From positions 1 to 60,247 of the forward strand of contig CACZZB010000006.1 of the NCBI GenBank assembly GCA_902785555.1: a stretch of 60,247 nucleotides of DNA. The letters are read 5' to 3'. The notes under the pieces were generated by a model that saw only the letters and a program-made list of their open reading frames with translations, was not told where the DNA came from and did no database searches. Position numbers and translations under genes: made by a program. The stretch is from an uncultured Ruminococcus sp. GTDB taxonomy: Bacteria > Bacillota > Clostridia > Oscillospirales > Acutalibacteraceae. This document shows positions 16,223 through 24,869 of the stretch, in pieces. Within the stretch, counting starts at the first letter, position 1; the number at the start of each line of letters is the position of its first letter.

Positions 16223-17749
16223 TTAGTTGTGCCAGTATTTTTTGTCAAGACTTCTGTACTGTACGGCTTCATAGATATGTTCCTGCTGTATGACTTCCTT
16301 GCTGTCCATATCGGCAATTGTTCTTGATACTTTCAATATCTTGTCATAGGCTCGCCCCGAAAGTCCGAGGATATCAAAAACCTTTTGCAGAGCGGATTTG
16401 GCGTCATCACTCATGGGACACATTTCGGACAGAAATGCAGATGTTATCCTTGCATTGCACTTTATCCCCGTATTCCTGAATCTTTCATTCTGTATTTCAC
16501 GGACTGTATCGACACGTCTTTTTATCTCGGAGGAAGTTTCTGATTTTTTTATCGAAGAAAGGTCTTTGAAGTCAACAGGCGGTACCTCAATATGCAGGTC
16601 TATCCTGTCGAGCAGAGGTCCGGAGATTTTTGAAAGATATGCCAATACATTTTTTCGTGTACAGGTGCATTTTTTGGTGGGATGCCCGAAATATCCGCAC
16701 GGACACGGATTCATTGCGGCTATCAGCATGATTGAACACGGATAAGTCAGAGTTGCATTTACTCTTGATATGGTTATCTGACCGTCTTCAAGAGGCTGTC
16801 GGAGTGCCTCCATGACATTTTTATGAAATTCCGGCAGTTCGTCAAGAAACAAAACTCCGTTGTGTGCCAAAGATATTTCACCGGGTTTCGGAATAGTTCC
16901 GCCCCCCGAAAGTCCTGCACTCGACACTGTATGATGAGGACTTCTGAAAGGTCTTTGACTGATAAGAGGAGAATCTTTTTCAAGTATTCCGGCTACGGAA
17001 TGTATTTTGGTAGTCTCTATCATTTCATCAAAAGTCATATTCGGCAAAATCGTCGGCAGACGTTTTGCGAGCATACTTTTTCCCGAACCGGGACTTCCTA
17101 TGAGCAGAATATTATGTCCTCCGCAGGCGGCTATTTCAAGAGCCCTTTTTGCCGACATCTGACCCTTGACATCGGAAAAATCTATTTCAAAAGTCGGGAT
17201 ATTCGTATTAGGTTTTGCAGGTCTTGCAGGCGGAATAGTTATCTTTTCATTAAGAAAATCCACAGCTTCCGTTATATTCTCGACAGGTATTATATTTATC
17301 CCCTCAATAACAGCACCTTCAGAAGCATTTTCCTTTGGTACGAGGAAATTTTTTATCCCGCTTTGTTTGGCTTGTATCGCCATCGGAAGAATTCCGTTGA
17401 CAGGTCTGACATCTCCTGCAAGGGATATTTCTCCGATGAAAGCACAGTCATACAAATCTTTGTTAATTATACCGTTTGACACAAGTATTGAAATGAGTAT
17501 CGGAAAATCATATACAGAGCCTGATTTTTTTACATCAGCAGGGGCTAAATTTATAACTATCTTCTTTGTCGGAAATTCAAATCCGCAGTTTCTGACAGCC
17601 GACCGTACCCTGTCACGGGATTCCTTGATAGAGGCATCAGGCAGACCGACTATATCAAAAGAAGGTATCCCTCTTGAAATATCCGTTTCAACGGTAACGT
17701 CAAAGGTATCCATTCCCAAAATTCCAATGCTTTTTATTTTCACAACCAT
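16223..17749 (-). CDS. comM: YifB/ComM family Mg-chelatase-like AAA+ ATPase
   Basis: 508 residues starting MVVKIKSIGILGMD; GTGAGGG precedes the ATG at 17749. The N-terminal Lon-like S5 domain (about 1-170) is followed by the AAA+ core with ILLIGSPGSGKSMLAKRLP (Walker A), the histidine-rich HHTVSSAGLSGGG segment and VLFLDELPEF (Walker B), then a Cys-rich CPCGYFGHPTKKCTC insertion and the C-terminal Mg-chelatase-like domain (RAYDKILKVSRTIADM). ComM drives branch migration that helps integrate DNA taken up during natural transformation; many non-competent Firmicutes also carry it. It has its own promoter at 17794-17822 (-). Confidence 0.93.
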   Translation of the reverse strand: MVVKIKSIGILGMDTFDVTVETDISRGIPSFDIVGLPDASIKESRDRVRSAVRNCGFEFPTKKIVINLAPADVKKSGSVYDFPILISILVSNGIINKDLYDCAFIGEISLAGDVRPVNGILPMAIQAKQSGIKNFLVPKENASEGAVIEGINIIPVENITEAVDFLNEKITIPPARPAKPNTNIPTFEIDFSDVKGQMSAKRALEIAACGGHNILLIGSPGSGKSMLAKRLPTILPNMTFDEMIETTKIHSVAGILEKDSPLISQRPFRSPHHTVSSAGLSGGGTIPKPGEISLAHNGVLFLDELPEFHKNVMEALRQPLEDGQITISRVNATLTYPCSIMLIAAMNPCPCGYFGHPTKKCTCTRKNVLAYLSKISGPLLDRIDLHIEVPPVDFKDLSSIKKSETSSEIKRRVDTVREIQNERFRNTGIKCNARITSAFLSEMCPMSDDAKSALQKVFDILGLSGRAYDKILKVSRTIADMDSKEVIQQEHIYEAVQYRSLDKKYWHN

Positions 17750-17793
17750 TGTATTTTCCCTCACTGAATAAAAAATATTTCTTTGATATATCA

Positions 17794-17822
17794 ATTATAT
17801 CTTATTTTTGTCAAACTTACAA
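17794..17822 (-). promoter_or_regulatory. comM promoter
   Basis: On the minus strand: TTGTAA (17822-17817), 17-bp spacer, TATAAT (17799-17794). Confidence 0.65.
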
Positions 17823-17917
17823 CAAAAATTTTCGTCAAAATTACAGAAAAGTTATATATAATAAGGTGTGTTAATGGTTGAAAATGGAAATTTTTTTGCA
17901 GTATTTATAAAAATTCA

Positions 17918-17946
17918 TTGACTTATAAAAAAAAATAGTGTATGAT
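17918..17946 (+). promoter_or_regulatory. Promoter of the sigma-factor gene
   Basis: TTGACT (17918-17923), 17-bp spacer, TATGAT (17941-17946), 30 bp before the ATG. This is a sigma-A-type signal. Confidence 0.75.
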
Positions 17947-17975
17947 ATAAGAGCAAACGGTGGTGAGATTTTTTA

Positions 17976-18566
17976 ATGCTTGAGAGTGCGAAGATTGACG
18001 AATTTATTGATCTTACTGACAATGAACTGATAGAGCTTTTCCGAAAAGGAAATCAGACGGCTTTCAGTCAGCTTGCATTGAGATATATGTTTGTGATAAA
18101 AAATAAATCAGCCGATTTACACGGCAAGGGCATTGATGAAGACGATTTGATACAGGAGGGTTTTTTGGCACTGCATAGTGCGGTAAAATCTTATGATGAA
18201 AATTCTGAGGCATCTTTCAGAACTTATGCAAGTGTTTGTATCAGAAACAGGTTGGTATCAGCTGTAAGGATTGCCAATTCACAGAAAAATAAGCTGAATA
18301 ACACTTTGCCGTCCGTTGAGCTTGATGAAAATATCCCTCTCAGACCCGAAAAAGAGCCTGAAAATGCTTTTATCATCAAACAGGACTTTGCACAGCTTGT
18401 TCAGTACATAAAAGAAAATCTCTCGAAATCTGAATTGAAAGTTCTTTCAATGTACCTTGAAGGAATGTCGTATGATGAAATCGCAAGGGTACTCGGCAAA
18501 AGCAGAAAATTTTGTGACAATGCCATGCAGAGAGCACGCAAAAAACTCAAAAACCGAATAAACTGA
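17976..18566 (+). CDS. sigH: RNA polymerase sigma-70 factor, SigH-like
   Basis: 196 residues. Region 2 includes FRKGNQTAFSQLALRYMFVI and IDEDDLIQEGFLALHSAVKSYD, with FRTYASVCIRNRLVSAVR as the -10 recognition helix; region 4 has LSKSELKVLSMYLEGMSYDEIARVLGKS. Length and order match Spo0H/sigma-H, which directs transition-phase and early sporulation genes in Firmicutes. That identity is likely given the sporulation operon in this window, but other small sigma-70 paralogues are possible. GGTGAG serves as ribosome site. The gene is followed by a heptad repeat and the tRNA-like element. Confidence 0.8.
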   Translation: MLESAKIDEFIDLTDNELIELFRKGNQTAFSQLALRYMFVIKNKSADLHGKGIDEDDLIQEGFLALHSAVKSYDENSEASFRTYASVCIRNRLVSAVRIANSQKNKLNNTLPSVELDENIPLRPEKEPENAFIIKQDFAQLVQYIKENLSKSELKVLSMYLEGMSYDEIARVLGKSRKFCDNAMQRARKKLKNRIN

Positions 18567-18585
18567 GTTTCAGTAACAGAAAGGT

Positions 18586-18618
18586 AATTGCACATTGCAC
18601 ATTGCTAATTGCTAATTG
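18586..18618. repeat. Heptad microrepeat, copy A
   Basis: Five tandem degenerate heptads, (A/C)ATTGC(A/T), 33 bp, beginning 20 bp after the sigma-factor stop. It is the reverse complement of copy B (24776-24807), with AATTAGC and AATGTGC units. Confidence 0.8.
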
Positions 18619-18624
18619 ATATAT

Positions 18625-18702
18625 GCCCGTGTAGCTTATGGAAAAAAGTAGAGCGTTGAGTTGAAAGAGTCAAAGGTGACGGTGCAAATCCGTTCGTGGG
18701 CG
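18625..18702 (+). ncRNA. tRNA-like element upstream of the zinc-ribbon gene
   Basis: Canonical tRNA spacing is present. The acceptor is GCCCGTG (18625-18631) with CGTGGGC (18695-18701). The D arm is GCTT/GAGC with a 13-nt loop. A 17-nt anticodon region (18656-18672) carries GAA at positions 34-36 with T33 and A37, followed by a 5-nt variable loop. The T arm is GACGG/CCGTT with loop TGCAAAT. The anticodon stem does not pair in register (TTGAG against AGTCA); a shifted 4-bp pairing leaves a 10-nt loop. The T loop has G in place of the conserved second T, and no CCA is encoded. It is therefore either a decayed tRNA (Phe-like anticodon) or a tRNA mimic in the leader of the next gene. Confidence 0.6.
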
Positions 18703-18737
18703 AAAAAATTTAAATATACCAAAGAGAGGTAAACACA

Positions 18738-19019
18738 ATGTACGAGGATAAGACACTCATCTGCAAGGAATGTGGAAACGAATTTGTTTTTACAGCAGGT
18801 GAACAGGAATTTTATGCAGAAAAGGGTTTTGAGAATGAACCCCAGAGATGCAAGGCTTGCCGTGACGCAAGAAAAGCAGCACGCAAACCTGAACGTGAGA
18901 TGTTCACAGCAATATGTGCATCATGCGGCAAAGAGGCAAAAGTTCCCTTCAAACCCCGTGAAGACCGCCCTGTTTATTGCAGTGAGTGCTTTGCAAAAAT
19001 GAAGGAAGAACAGGCTTGA
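18738..19019 (+). CDS. Two-domain zinc-ribbon/treble-clef protein
   Basis: 93 residues. The N-terminal zinc site is CKECGNEF with CKACRDARKA, a probable zinc-ribbon/zf-trcl domain; the second, CxxC type, is CASCGKEAKVPF with VYCSECFAKM. The C-terminal half is basic then acidic. Such proteins are widespread in Firmicutes, sometimes DNA- or RNA-associated, with no firm function. AGAGAGG lies at 18723-18729, 8 bp before the ATG. The tRNA-like element ends 35 bp upstream of the start, so it is probably in the 5' leader; autogenous or aminoacylation-linked control is conceivable but unproven. Two terminators follow. Confidence 0.85.
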   Translation: MYEDKTLICKECGNEFVFTAGEQEFYAEKGFENEPQRCKACRDARKAARKPEREMFTAICASCGKEAKVPFKPREDRPVYCSECFAKMKEEQA

Positions 19020-19062
19020 TTTTATAACGCCTGCCCAAAAATGTATTTCCCGAAAAAACGAG

Positions 19063-19104
19063 AAGCGTTTCGGAGTTATGATACTTCGGAACGCTTTTTC
19101 AAAT
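19063..19104 (+). terminator. Terminator 1 after zinc-ribbon gene
   Basis: AAGCGTTTCGGAGT pairs with ACTTCGGAACGCTT (14 bp including G-U pairs, loop TATGAT), followed by TTTT. Confidence 0.85.
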
Positions 19105-19113
19105 TGTTTTTTG

Positions 19114-19145
19114 AGCCTTGTCTGAAAAAAGACGGGGCTTTTTTC
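19114..19145 (+). terminator. Terminator 2 after zinc-ribbon gene
   Basis: AGCC-GTCT pairs with AGAC-GGCT around an A-rich loop, followed by TTTTTT. It backs up the preceding terminator 10 bp away. Confidence 0.7.
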
Positions 19146-19216
19146 ATAAAATGATGGATTTTTGTTAATTTATGTGATATAATATATGAAAATATTTGTA
19201 TACGGAGGGATTTTTT

Positions 19217-21409
19217 ATGAAACATTTAAAGAAAATAATTGCATTGTCCATGTCATTGGCTTTATTATCTTGTACGGGTACGGCTTTTCCTGTGATTTCA
19301 GATATGAATACGACCGTAAGTGCTTATGTTTATGACGATACCGGAAAACTTCACTTCGGGGATATTGATTATATTGTGACGGATTCGGGAGAAGTTGAGA
19401 TATCAAGATATCTGGGAAACGACAGCAGTTTTACTATACCTGCAAGGATTGACGGAAGAAAAGTCGTTTCCATAGGCAGAAATGCTTTCAAAGAAGAAAA
19501 ACATATAAAGTCTGTCATTATTCCGACAACTGTTGAAAGTATCGGAATGGAGGCTTTTGCTTCCTGTGATTCTCTGACAAGTATAAGAATACCCGGAAGT
19601 GTTAAGCAAATAGGATATGCGTCTTTTTATAACTGCAGTTCACTGAAAACAGTCACTATCAGAGAAGGTGTTAAATCTATCAATGGCAGTGCTTTTCATC
19701 AGTGTGATGCACTTACAAAAATTACTATTCCCGATTCTGTAAGCTTTATCGGTTCTGAGGCTTTTGAAAGCTGCGATAAGCTGGAGGAGGTTACATTAAA
19801 CGGCAATATCGAAACATGTGCATTTTGCAGCTGTCATTCTCTTAAAAAAGTTACTGTAAAAGACGGCTGTACTTCAATCGGAAATGAAGCTTTCAAGGAA
19901 TGCTGGTCTCTTGCTTCTGTAAATCTTTCAGATAACATTGAAAAAATCGGTTACAGCTGTTTTTTGAATTGTGAAAGACTTGATAATGTTGTTCTTCCGA
20001 AAAATCTTACTTCCTTACAGTCATCAGCTTTCAGAGACTGTACGAGCCTTAAATCCATAACTTTGAATGATAAGATAACAGGTATACCGGCATACTGTTT
20101 CTATAATACAAAAATAACAAAGATAGTTCTTCCCAACAGTGTCAGGTCAATAGGAGACAGTGCTTTTGCCAATACTCCTCTGATAAATATAAATATCCCC
20201 TCAAACCTTACGAATATCGGTGGAAGTGCATTTGCAAACTGTCAGGGACTTAAATCGTTTTATCTGAATGACAGGATAAATTATATAGGAATGAGTGCTT
20301 TTTCAAATTGTCAGAATCTTTCGTTTGTAAGGCTTCCGCCACAGCTTTTCAGAATAAATGACTTTCTTTTTGACGGCTGTACGAATCTTGAAGTTGTACA
20401 GACAGGTTCGGGACTCGGTGAAATAGGCAGTTATGCTTTCAGAAACTGTACCTCGCTGAAAAAACTTGAAACAGGAAAGAACGTCTATGCAATAAATGAT
20501 ACAGCCTTTACAAACTGCAACTGTACACTCTACGGGGAATCAGGTTCATACGCCGAAAAATTTGCCGTAAGGAGAGCTATACCATTCGTTGCATATCTCG
20601 GAAATAAATCTACCGTTGTTGAATCCGATGTAATGTTCGGGGATATCGTTGTATTCCGATTCGATGCAGGCGGTGGAGCAGGCGGATATAAATATGCTGT
20701 CACATATAAAAAAGCGGCTGATAAAAAATACATAACTTTACAGGATTATAAGTCTGGGACAGGATATGTATTTGAGCCTGAACAAGCAGGGGCGTATGAT
20801 TTTTATATAGCAGTGCGTGATGCAAAGGGGAATGTCAGGAAAAAATATTTCAGGATAACCGTCAATGATCCTATCAATAATATCTCTGTGATCGACAGAA
20901 CAACGCTGAATGTCGGTGAGAGCATTAATATAACGGGCAAGGTATCGGGCGGATGCGGAAATATACAATATGCTTTATTGAACGGAAACAGTGTATTAAG
21001 AAATTACAGTTCAAACAATAAATTAAGCTATAAGTTCACTAAATCGGGCAATTATAAGATAGTCGTCAAGGCAAAGGACAGCAGAGGTGCGGTTTCAGCC
21101 AAAACATTCAATGTAACCGTGAAATATGTACCGCCTCAGAATATGTCCGAAATTTCCACAACGACAGTAAGATACGGTGATGAAGTCAGATTTTATCTGA
21201 AATCACAGGGAGGAAATGCCCCGTATTATTACAAGATAACTTACAGGAAAAAGGGTCAGAGTGAATGGACAGTATTTCAAGACTACACCACCGCTGCTCC
21301 AAAAACCTTCAAGCCGTCAAGAATAGGTGATTACGAGATAGTTATAAAACTCAAGGATGATTTCGGCAATACTTCAAGAAAAACATTCAACCTTACAGTC
21401 ACCATATAA
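19217..21409 (+). CDS. Secreted BspA-type leucine-rich-repeat protein with three Y modules
   Basis: 730 residues from ATG 19217 (GGAGGG just upstream). The signal peptide is KHLKKIIALSMSLALLSCTG. From about residue 50 to 430 run LRR_5/BspA repeats of about 23 residues, typified by SIGMEAFASCDSLTSIRIP and IGDSAFANT. The last ~265 residues hold three Tyr-rich modules (GGYKYAVTYKK; GNIQYALLNG; APYYYKITYRK). There is no LPXTG motif or C-terminal membrane anchor, so retention must be non-covalent or the protein is released. BspA repeats mediate binding to host or other bacterial surfaces; the ligand is unknown. It is monocistronic. Confidence 0.87.
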   Translation: MKHLKKIIALSMSLALLSCTGTAFPVISDMNTTVSAYVYDDTGKLHFGDIDYIVTDSGEVEISRYLGNDSSFTIPARIDGRKVVSIGRNAFKEEKHIKSVIIPTTVESIGMEAFASCDSLTSIRIPGSVKQIGYASFYNCSSLKTVTIREGVKSINGSAFHQCDALTKITIPDSVSFIGSEAFESCDKLEEVTLNGNIETCAFCSCHSLKKVTVKDGCTSIGNEAFKECWSLASVNLSDNIEKIGYSCFLNCERLDNVVLPKNLTSLQSSAFRDCTSLKSITLNDKITGIPAYCFYNTKITKIVLPNSVRSIGDSAFANTPLININIPSNLTNIGGSAFANCQGLKSFYLNDRINYIGMSAFSNCQNLSFVRLPPQLFRINDFLFDGCTNLEVVQTGSGLGEIGSYAFRNCTSLKKLETGKNVYAINDTAFTNCNCTLYGESGSYAEKFAVRRAIPFVAYLGNKSTVVESDVMFGDIVVFRFDAGGGAGGYKYAVTYKKAADKKYITLQDYKSGTGYVFEPEQAGAYDFYIAVRDAKGNVRKKYFRITVNDPINNISVIDRTTLNVGESINITGKVSGGCGNIQYALLNGNSVLRNYSSNNKLSYKFTKSGNYKIVVKAKDSRGAVSAKTFNVTVKYVPPQNMSEISTTTVRYGDEVRFYLKSQGGNAPYYYKITYRKKGQSEWTVFQDYTTAAPKTFKPSRIGDYEIVIKLKDDFGNTSRKTFNLTVTI

Positions 21410-21437
21410 ATAACTGCATTTGAGAATAGATGACTGA

Positions 21438-21483
21438 TAAAAAGCGGAGAGGTCTTATTTTAAGAATTTCCCCGCTTTTTTTA
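21438..21483 (+). terminator. Terminator after LRR gene
   Basis: AAAAGCGGaGAGG-type stem pairs with CCCCGCTTTT, followed by a T-run (21475-21482). The stem is imperfect, with a long loop. Confidence 0.65.
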
Positions 21484-21594
21484 TGCAGTTTTACTGTTTT
21501 TATGTCCAAAAATTATTTTAGGCTTGATATTTTAGCAAATTTATACTATAATATCATGGAGAAATTTTTTTCGGAACAAAAGGGAGGACAAGAA

Positions 21595-22962
21595 ATGACT
21601 GTTGGATCAATATCGGAAATTATTTCAAAGGCTCGTGAGGAGATATCTTCTTCAAAGGCTTTTGGGTATCTTACAAAATTGTTTGATGACGGTGTTTTTA
21701 CGGAAATAGGAGCGTTTGCAAAATCGGATGATACTTATGCGGAAGCTGTCGCAGCTCACGGTACGGTAAACGGAATGGAAGTGTATGCTTTTGCTCAGAA
21801 TACGGATTATGCAGGCGGTGCAATGTCAAAAGCACAGGCGGCTAAAATAAAAAAATTATATGACCTTGCCCTTAAATCGGGAGAACCTGTCGTAGCATTT
21901 TATGACTCGACAGGCGGCAGACTTTCACAGGGTACTGATTTGCTTGCGGCTTACGGTGATATATTGAAATACTCGAATAACCTTTCGGGAGTCGTTCCTC
22001 AGATATCGGTAATTGTCGGAAAATGCTTCGGCACACAGGCACTTATTGCGGAATGTGCAGACATAGTTGTTATGACGAAAAACGCACAGCTTTCACTTGA
22101 AACAAACGGTGAAAAATCATCTGCAGAGGAGAATTCTCAGAAAGGCAATGCACATATCATTGCCGAAAATGCTGATGAAGCTGTTCAAAAAGTAAGAGCT
22201 TTGATAGAAATACTTCCGTCAAATAATCTGTCAAGTGCGTGTGTTGCCTATGACGAGATAAGTGCGGAAGGTGTTCCTGTATACGACACAAAACCGTCAC
22301 AGGTCATTTTTGATATAGCTGATACCGAAAGTGCCGTTGAAATTCAGGCTGACTACGGCAAGGCTGTCAGAACAGTCCTTGCGACTGTCAACGGTGTTAC
22401 AGTCGGATTGCTCTCGGCTGAGGGCGATATTGACGGCAAATCATCTTCAAAGGCTGCAAGATTTGTACGTTTCTGTGATGCGTTCAGTATTCCTGTAATT
22501 ACTTTCATAGATGCCGAAAAATTCTGCTGCATAAAGTCGGCTGCAAAACTCACATCAGCTTATGCGGAGGCTACAACGGCTAAAATCACTTTTATCACGG
22601 GAAATGCTTTCGGCTCGGTATATATAGCACTTGCAGGAACGGGTGCAGCGGCTGATATGACATTTGCATGGACAAATGCAAGCGTATCTGCACTCACACC
22701 CGAAGCTGAAACCATTATAATGCTTGGTGATGACTTTGGCGGCAGGCTGAAAAATACATCCGACCCGAAGGCTGAAAGAGAAAGAGTTATCCAAGAATAC
22801 AAGAATGAAAATCTGACAGCTTTCAAAGCAGCCGAAAACGGCTATGTCGAAGATGTCATTGAACCTGAAAATACAAGGGATAAACTGATATCGGCTCTTG
22901 ATATGCTCGGAAACAAGCGTGTAACGACACTGCCCAAAAAGCATAATAATATTTATATATAA
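21595..22962 (+). CDS. CoA-carboxyltransferase-family subunit (12S/MmdA-like), divergent
   Basis: 455 residues from ATG 21595 (AGGGAGGAC upstream); in-frame codons back to 21430 run through the terminator and are rejected. The crotonase-like carboxyltransferase fold shows FYDSTGGRLSQGTD, CFGTQALIAECADIVVM and SKAARFVRFCDAFSIPVITF. Typical subunits are about 510 residues and have a PGFLPG-like oxyanion segment after the last of these; here it reads IDAEKFCCIKS, so the second acyl site is changed. With the biotin carrier and OadA-like gene downstream it forms a transcarboxylase-like set. Exact substrates cannot be stated. Confidence 0.8.
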   Translation: MTVGSISEIISKAREEISSSKAFGYLTKLFDDGVFTEIGAFAKSDDTYAEAVAAHGTVNGMEVYAFAQNTDYAGGAMSKAQAAKIKKLYDLALKSGEPVVAFYDSTGGRLSQGTDLLAAYGDILKYSNNLSGVVPQISVIVGKCFGTQALIAECADIVVMTKNAQLSLETNGEKSSAEENSQKGNAHIIAENADEAVQKVRALIEILPSNNLSSACVAYDEISAEGVPVYDTKPSQVIFDIADTESAVEIQADYGKAVRTVLATVNGVTVGLLSAEGDIDGKSSSKAARFVRFCDAFSIPVITFIDAEKFCCIKSAAKLTSAYAEATTAKITFITGNAFGSVYIALAGTGAAADMTFAWTNASVSALTPEAETIIMLGDDFGGRLKNTSDPKAERERVIQEYKNENLTAFKAAENGYVEDVIEPENTRDKLISALDMLGNKRVTTLPKKHNNIYI

Positions 22963-22983
22963 ATCGAAAGGAAAGTATTTGCT

Positions 22984-23343
22984 ATGAAAAACTTGAAGAT
23001 AACAGTAAACGGAACAGTCTATAACGTACAGGTAGAGGAAGCTGACGGCTCTGAGATACAGTCTGCACCTGTTCAGAAAGCTGCTGCACCGAAAGCTGCA
23101 CCTGCTCCCAAAGCTGCAGCTGATGTATCGGGTGAGCCTGTAAAATCACCTATGCCCGGTACTATCATAAATGTCCTCGTAAAGCCCGGTCAGGCTGTCA
23201 AAAAAGGTGATGTTCTCGTAATTCTTGAAGCTATGAAAATGGAGAATGAGATAAAAGCAGCGAAAGATGCTACCGTTGTATCAGTTGCAGTAAATAAGGG
23301 CGAATCCGTTGATACAGGTACAGTTCTTGTAACACTCGGCTGA
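22984..23343 (+). CDS. Biotin carboxyl carrier protein
   Basis: 119 residues. The N-terminal ~25 residues are followed by an Ala/Pro/Lys linker ([14 protein letters not shown], 33-46) and a C-terminal biotinyl domain with [12 protein letters not shown]; the biotinylated lysine is K85. The carrier shuttles CO2 between the carboxyltransferase upstream and the OadA-like subunit downstream. Linker length suits a mobile arm. GAAAGGAAAG serves as ribosome site, with the gene 21 bp after its neighbour, so it is in one operon. Closest in layout to the 1.3S subunit of transcarboxylase or the gamma subunit of biotin decarboxylases. Confidence 0.92.
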   Translation: MKNLKITVNGTVYNVQVEEADGSEIQSAPVQKAAAPKAAPAPKAAADVSGEPVKSPMPGTIINVLVKPGQAVKKGDVLVILEAMKMENEIKAAKDATVVSVAVNKGESVDTGTVLVTLG

Positions 23344-23359
23344 AAGGAGTCTTTGTAAA

Positions 23360-24772
23360 ATGGCAAAAAAGATACAGATTACAGAAACAGTTCTCCGTGA
23401 TGCTCACCAGTCCCTCATTGCAACAAGAATGCCTATTGAAGATATGCTCCCGATACTTCCCGCACTTGATGAAATAGGTTTCTATTCGTTGGAATGTTGG
23501 GGCGGTGCTACATTCGATTCATGTATAAGATTCCTTAATGAAGACCCTTGGGAAAGACTGAGAACTATCCGAAAAAATTGTCCCAAAACAAAACTGCAAA
23601 TGCTTTTCAGAGGACAGAATATGCTCGGATACCGTCATTATGCTGATGATGTACTTGAATATTTCGTACAGCGTTCAGTCGCTAACGGCATTGATGTTAT
23701 AAGAATATTTGACGCTCTCAATGATATAAAAAATCTTCAGACGGCTATAAATGCAGCCAGGGCGGCTAAAAAGGAAAATCCTAATGTTGAAGCACAGGTC
23801 GCAATGAGCTATACGACAGGACCTGTTTTCACGACACAATATTATGTTGATTATGCAAAGAGAATTGAAGAAGCCGGTGCAGATTCCATCTGTATAAAAG
23901 ATATGGCAGCTCTGCTCACTCCGTACTACACCGAAGAACTTGTAAAAGCAATCAAAGGTGCGGTGAAAATCCCTGTTCAGATACATACCCATTATACATC
24001 GGGACTTGCCTCAATGTGTCTGCTCAAAGGCATTGAAGCCGGTGCAGACAGAATAGATACGGCGATGTCACCGCTCGCAAACGGTACATCTCATGCACCA
24101 ACTGAATCAATGGTCGCTGCATTGCAGGGAACAGAATATGACACGGGCATAGACCTTGTAAAACTGTCTGAGATAAGAGAGTATTTTATGAAGCTCCGTG
24201 AAAAGTATATAAAAAGCGGTCTGCTTGACCCGAAAATGCTTGCTACTGATGCAAAGGCACTTATATATCAGGTTCCGGGAGGTATGCTGTCGAATCTTCT
24301 CAAACAGCTCAAAGATGCAGGCAAAAGCGATAAACTTACGGAAGTTCTCGAAGAAGTTCCGAGAGTACGTAAGGATGCAGGCTATCCTCCTCTTGTAACG
24401 CCTACTTCACAGATAGTCGGAACACAGGCTGTATTCAATGTAATTCTTGGCGAGCGTTATAAGATGTGCAACGGACAGTTTAAAGACCTTGTTGCAGGAA
24501 AATACGGTACGACACCTGTACCGATAGACCCTGAATTCAGAAAGAAGATAATAGGCGACCAGAAGCCTGTTGAATGTCGTCCCGCTGATTTGCTTGAGCC
24601 TGAGCTTGAAAAGCTCCGTGCAGAGATACCTCAGTGGATAGAGCAGGAAGAAGATGTACTTACTTATGCACAGTTCCCCGAAGTTGCACCGAAATTCTTC
24701 AAAGCCAGACGTGACAAAAAAGCCGGCATAAATCCCTCAGCCGACCTCAAAAATAAAGTCCACCCCGTATGA
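23360..24772 (+). CDS. oadA: Oxaloacetate decarboxylase alpha / pyruvate carboxyltransferase subunit (OadA-like)
   Basis: 470 residues. The TIM barrel starts ITETVLRDAHQSLIATRM (metal-binding Asp and substrate residues), with WGGATFDSCIRFL, LFRGQNMLGYRHY and IHTHYTSGLASM (His-x-His metal ligands). The C-terminal conserved carboxyltransferase domain is present, but the biotin domain of full-length OadA (about 590 residues) is missing, because it is the separate BCCP upstream. This split matches the 5S subunit of transcarboxylase. No membrane beta subunit or biotin carboxylase is encoded nearby. AAAGGAG lies 11 bp before the ATG. Confidence 0.9.
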   Translation: MAKKIQITETVLRDAHQSLIATRMPIEDMLPILPALDEIGFYSLECWGGATFDSCIRFLNEDPWERLRTIRKNCPKTKLQMLFRGQNMLGYRHYADDVLEYFVQRSVANGIDVIRIFDALNDIKNLQTAINAARAAKKENPNVEAQVAMSYTTGPVFTTQYYVDYAKRIEEAGADSICIKDMAALLTPYYTEELVKAIKGAVKIPVQIHTHYTSGLASMCLLKGIEAGADRIDTAMSPLANGTSHAPTESMVAALQGTEYDTGIDLVKLSEIREYFMKLREKYIKSGLLDPKMLATDAKALIYQVPGGMLSNLLKQLKDAGKSDKLTEVLEEVPRVRKDAGYPPLVTPTSQIVGTQAVFNVILGERYKMCNGQFKDLVAGKYGTTPVPIDPEFRKKIIGDQKPVECRPADLLEPELEKLRAEIPQWIEQEEDVLTYAQFPEVAPKFFKARRDKKAGINPSADLKNKVHPV

Positions 24773-24775
24773 TTA

Positions 24776-24807
24776 AATTAGCAATTAGCAATTAGCAATG
24801 TGCAATT
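24776..24807. repeat. Heptad microrepeat, copy B
   Basis: Heptads AATTAGC x3, AATGTGC, then AATT (32 bp), starting 4 bp after the oadA stop. It is the reverse complement of copy A. Confidence 0.8.
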
Positions 24808-24832
24808 AAATATTGCGGTGACAAAAAAATAC

Positions 24833-24867
24833 AGTCGTTCTGCCATTGATGACAGAACGACTTTTTG
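24833..24867. terminator. Bidirectional terminator, oadA / cyclophilin
   Basis: AGTCGTTCTG (24833-24842) pairs with CAGAACGACT (24853-24862); T-run follows on +, and AAAAAAA precedes it for the minus strand. Confidence 0.88.
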
Positions 24868-24869
24868 TT

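Noticed and set aside
18625..18702. Functional tRNA-Phe (GAA anticodon position)
   Set aside because: Anticodon stem cannot form in register, T loop is altered, and no CCA is encoded, so it is reported as tRNA-like only.
21430..21594. Longer N-terminus for the carboxyltransferase gene
   Set aside because: It would be encoded by the terminator of the LRR gene and lacks a ribosome site; ATG 21595 has a strong one.
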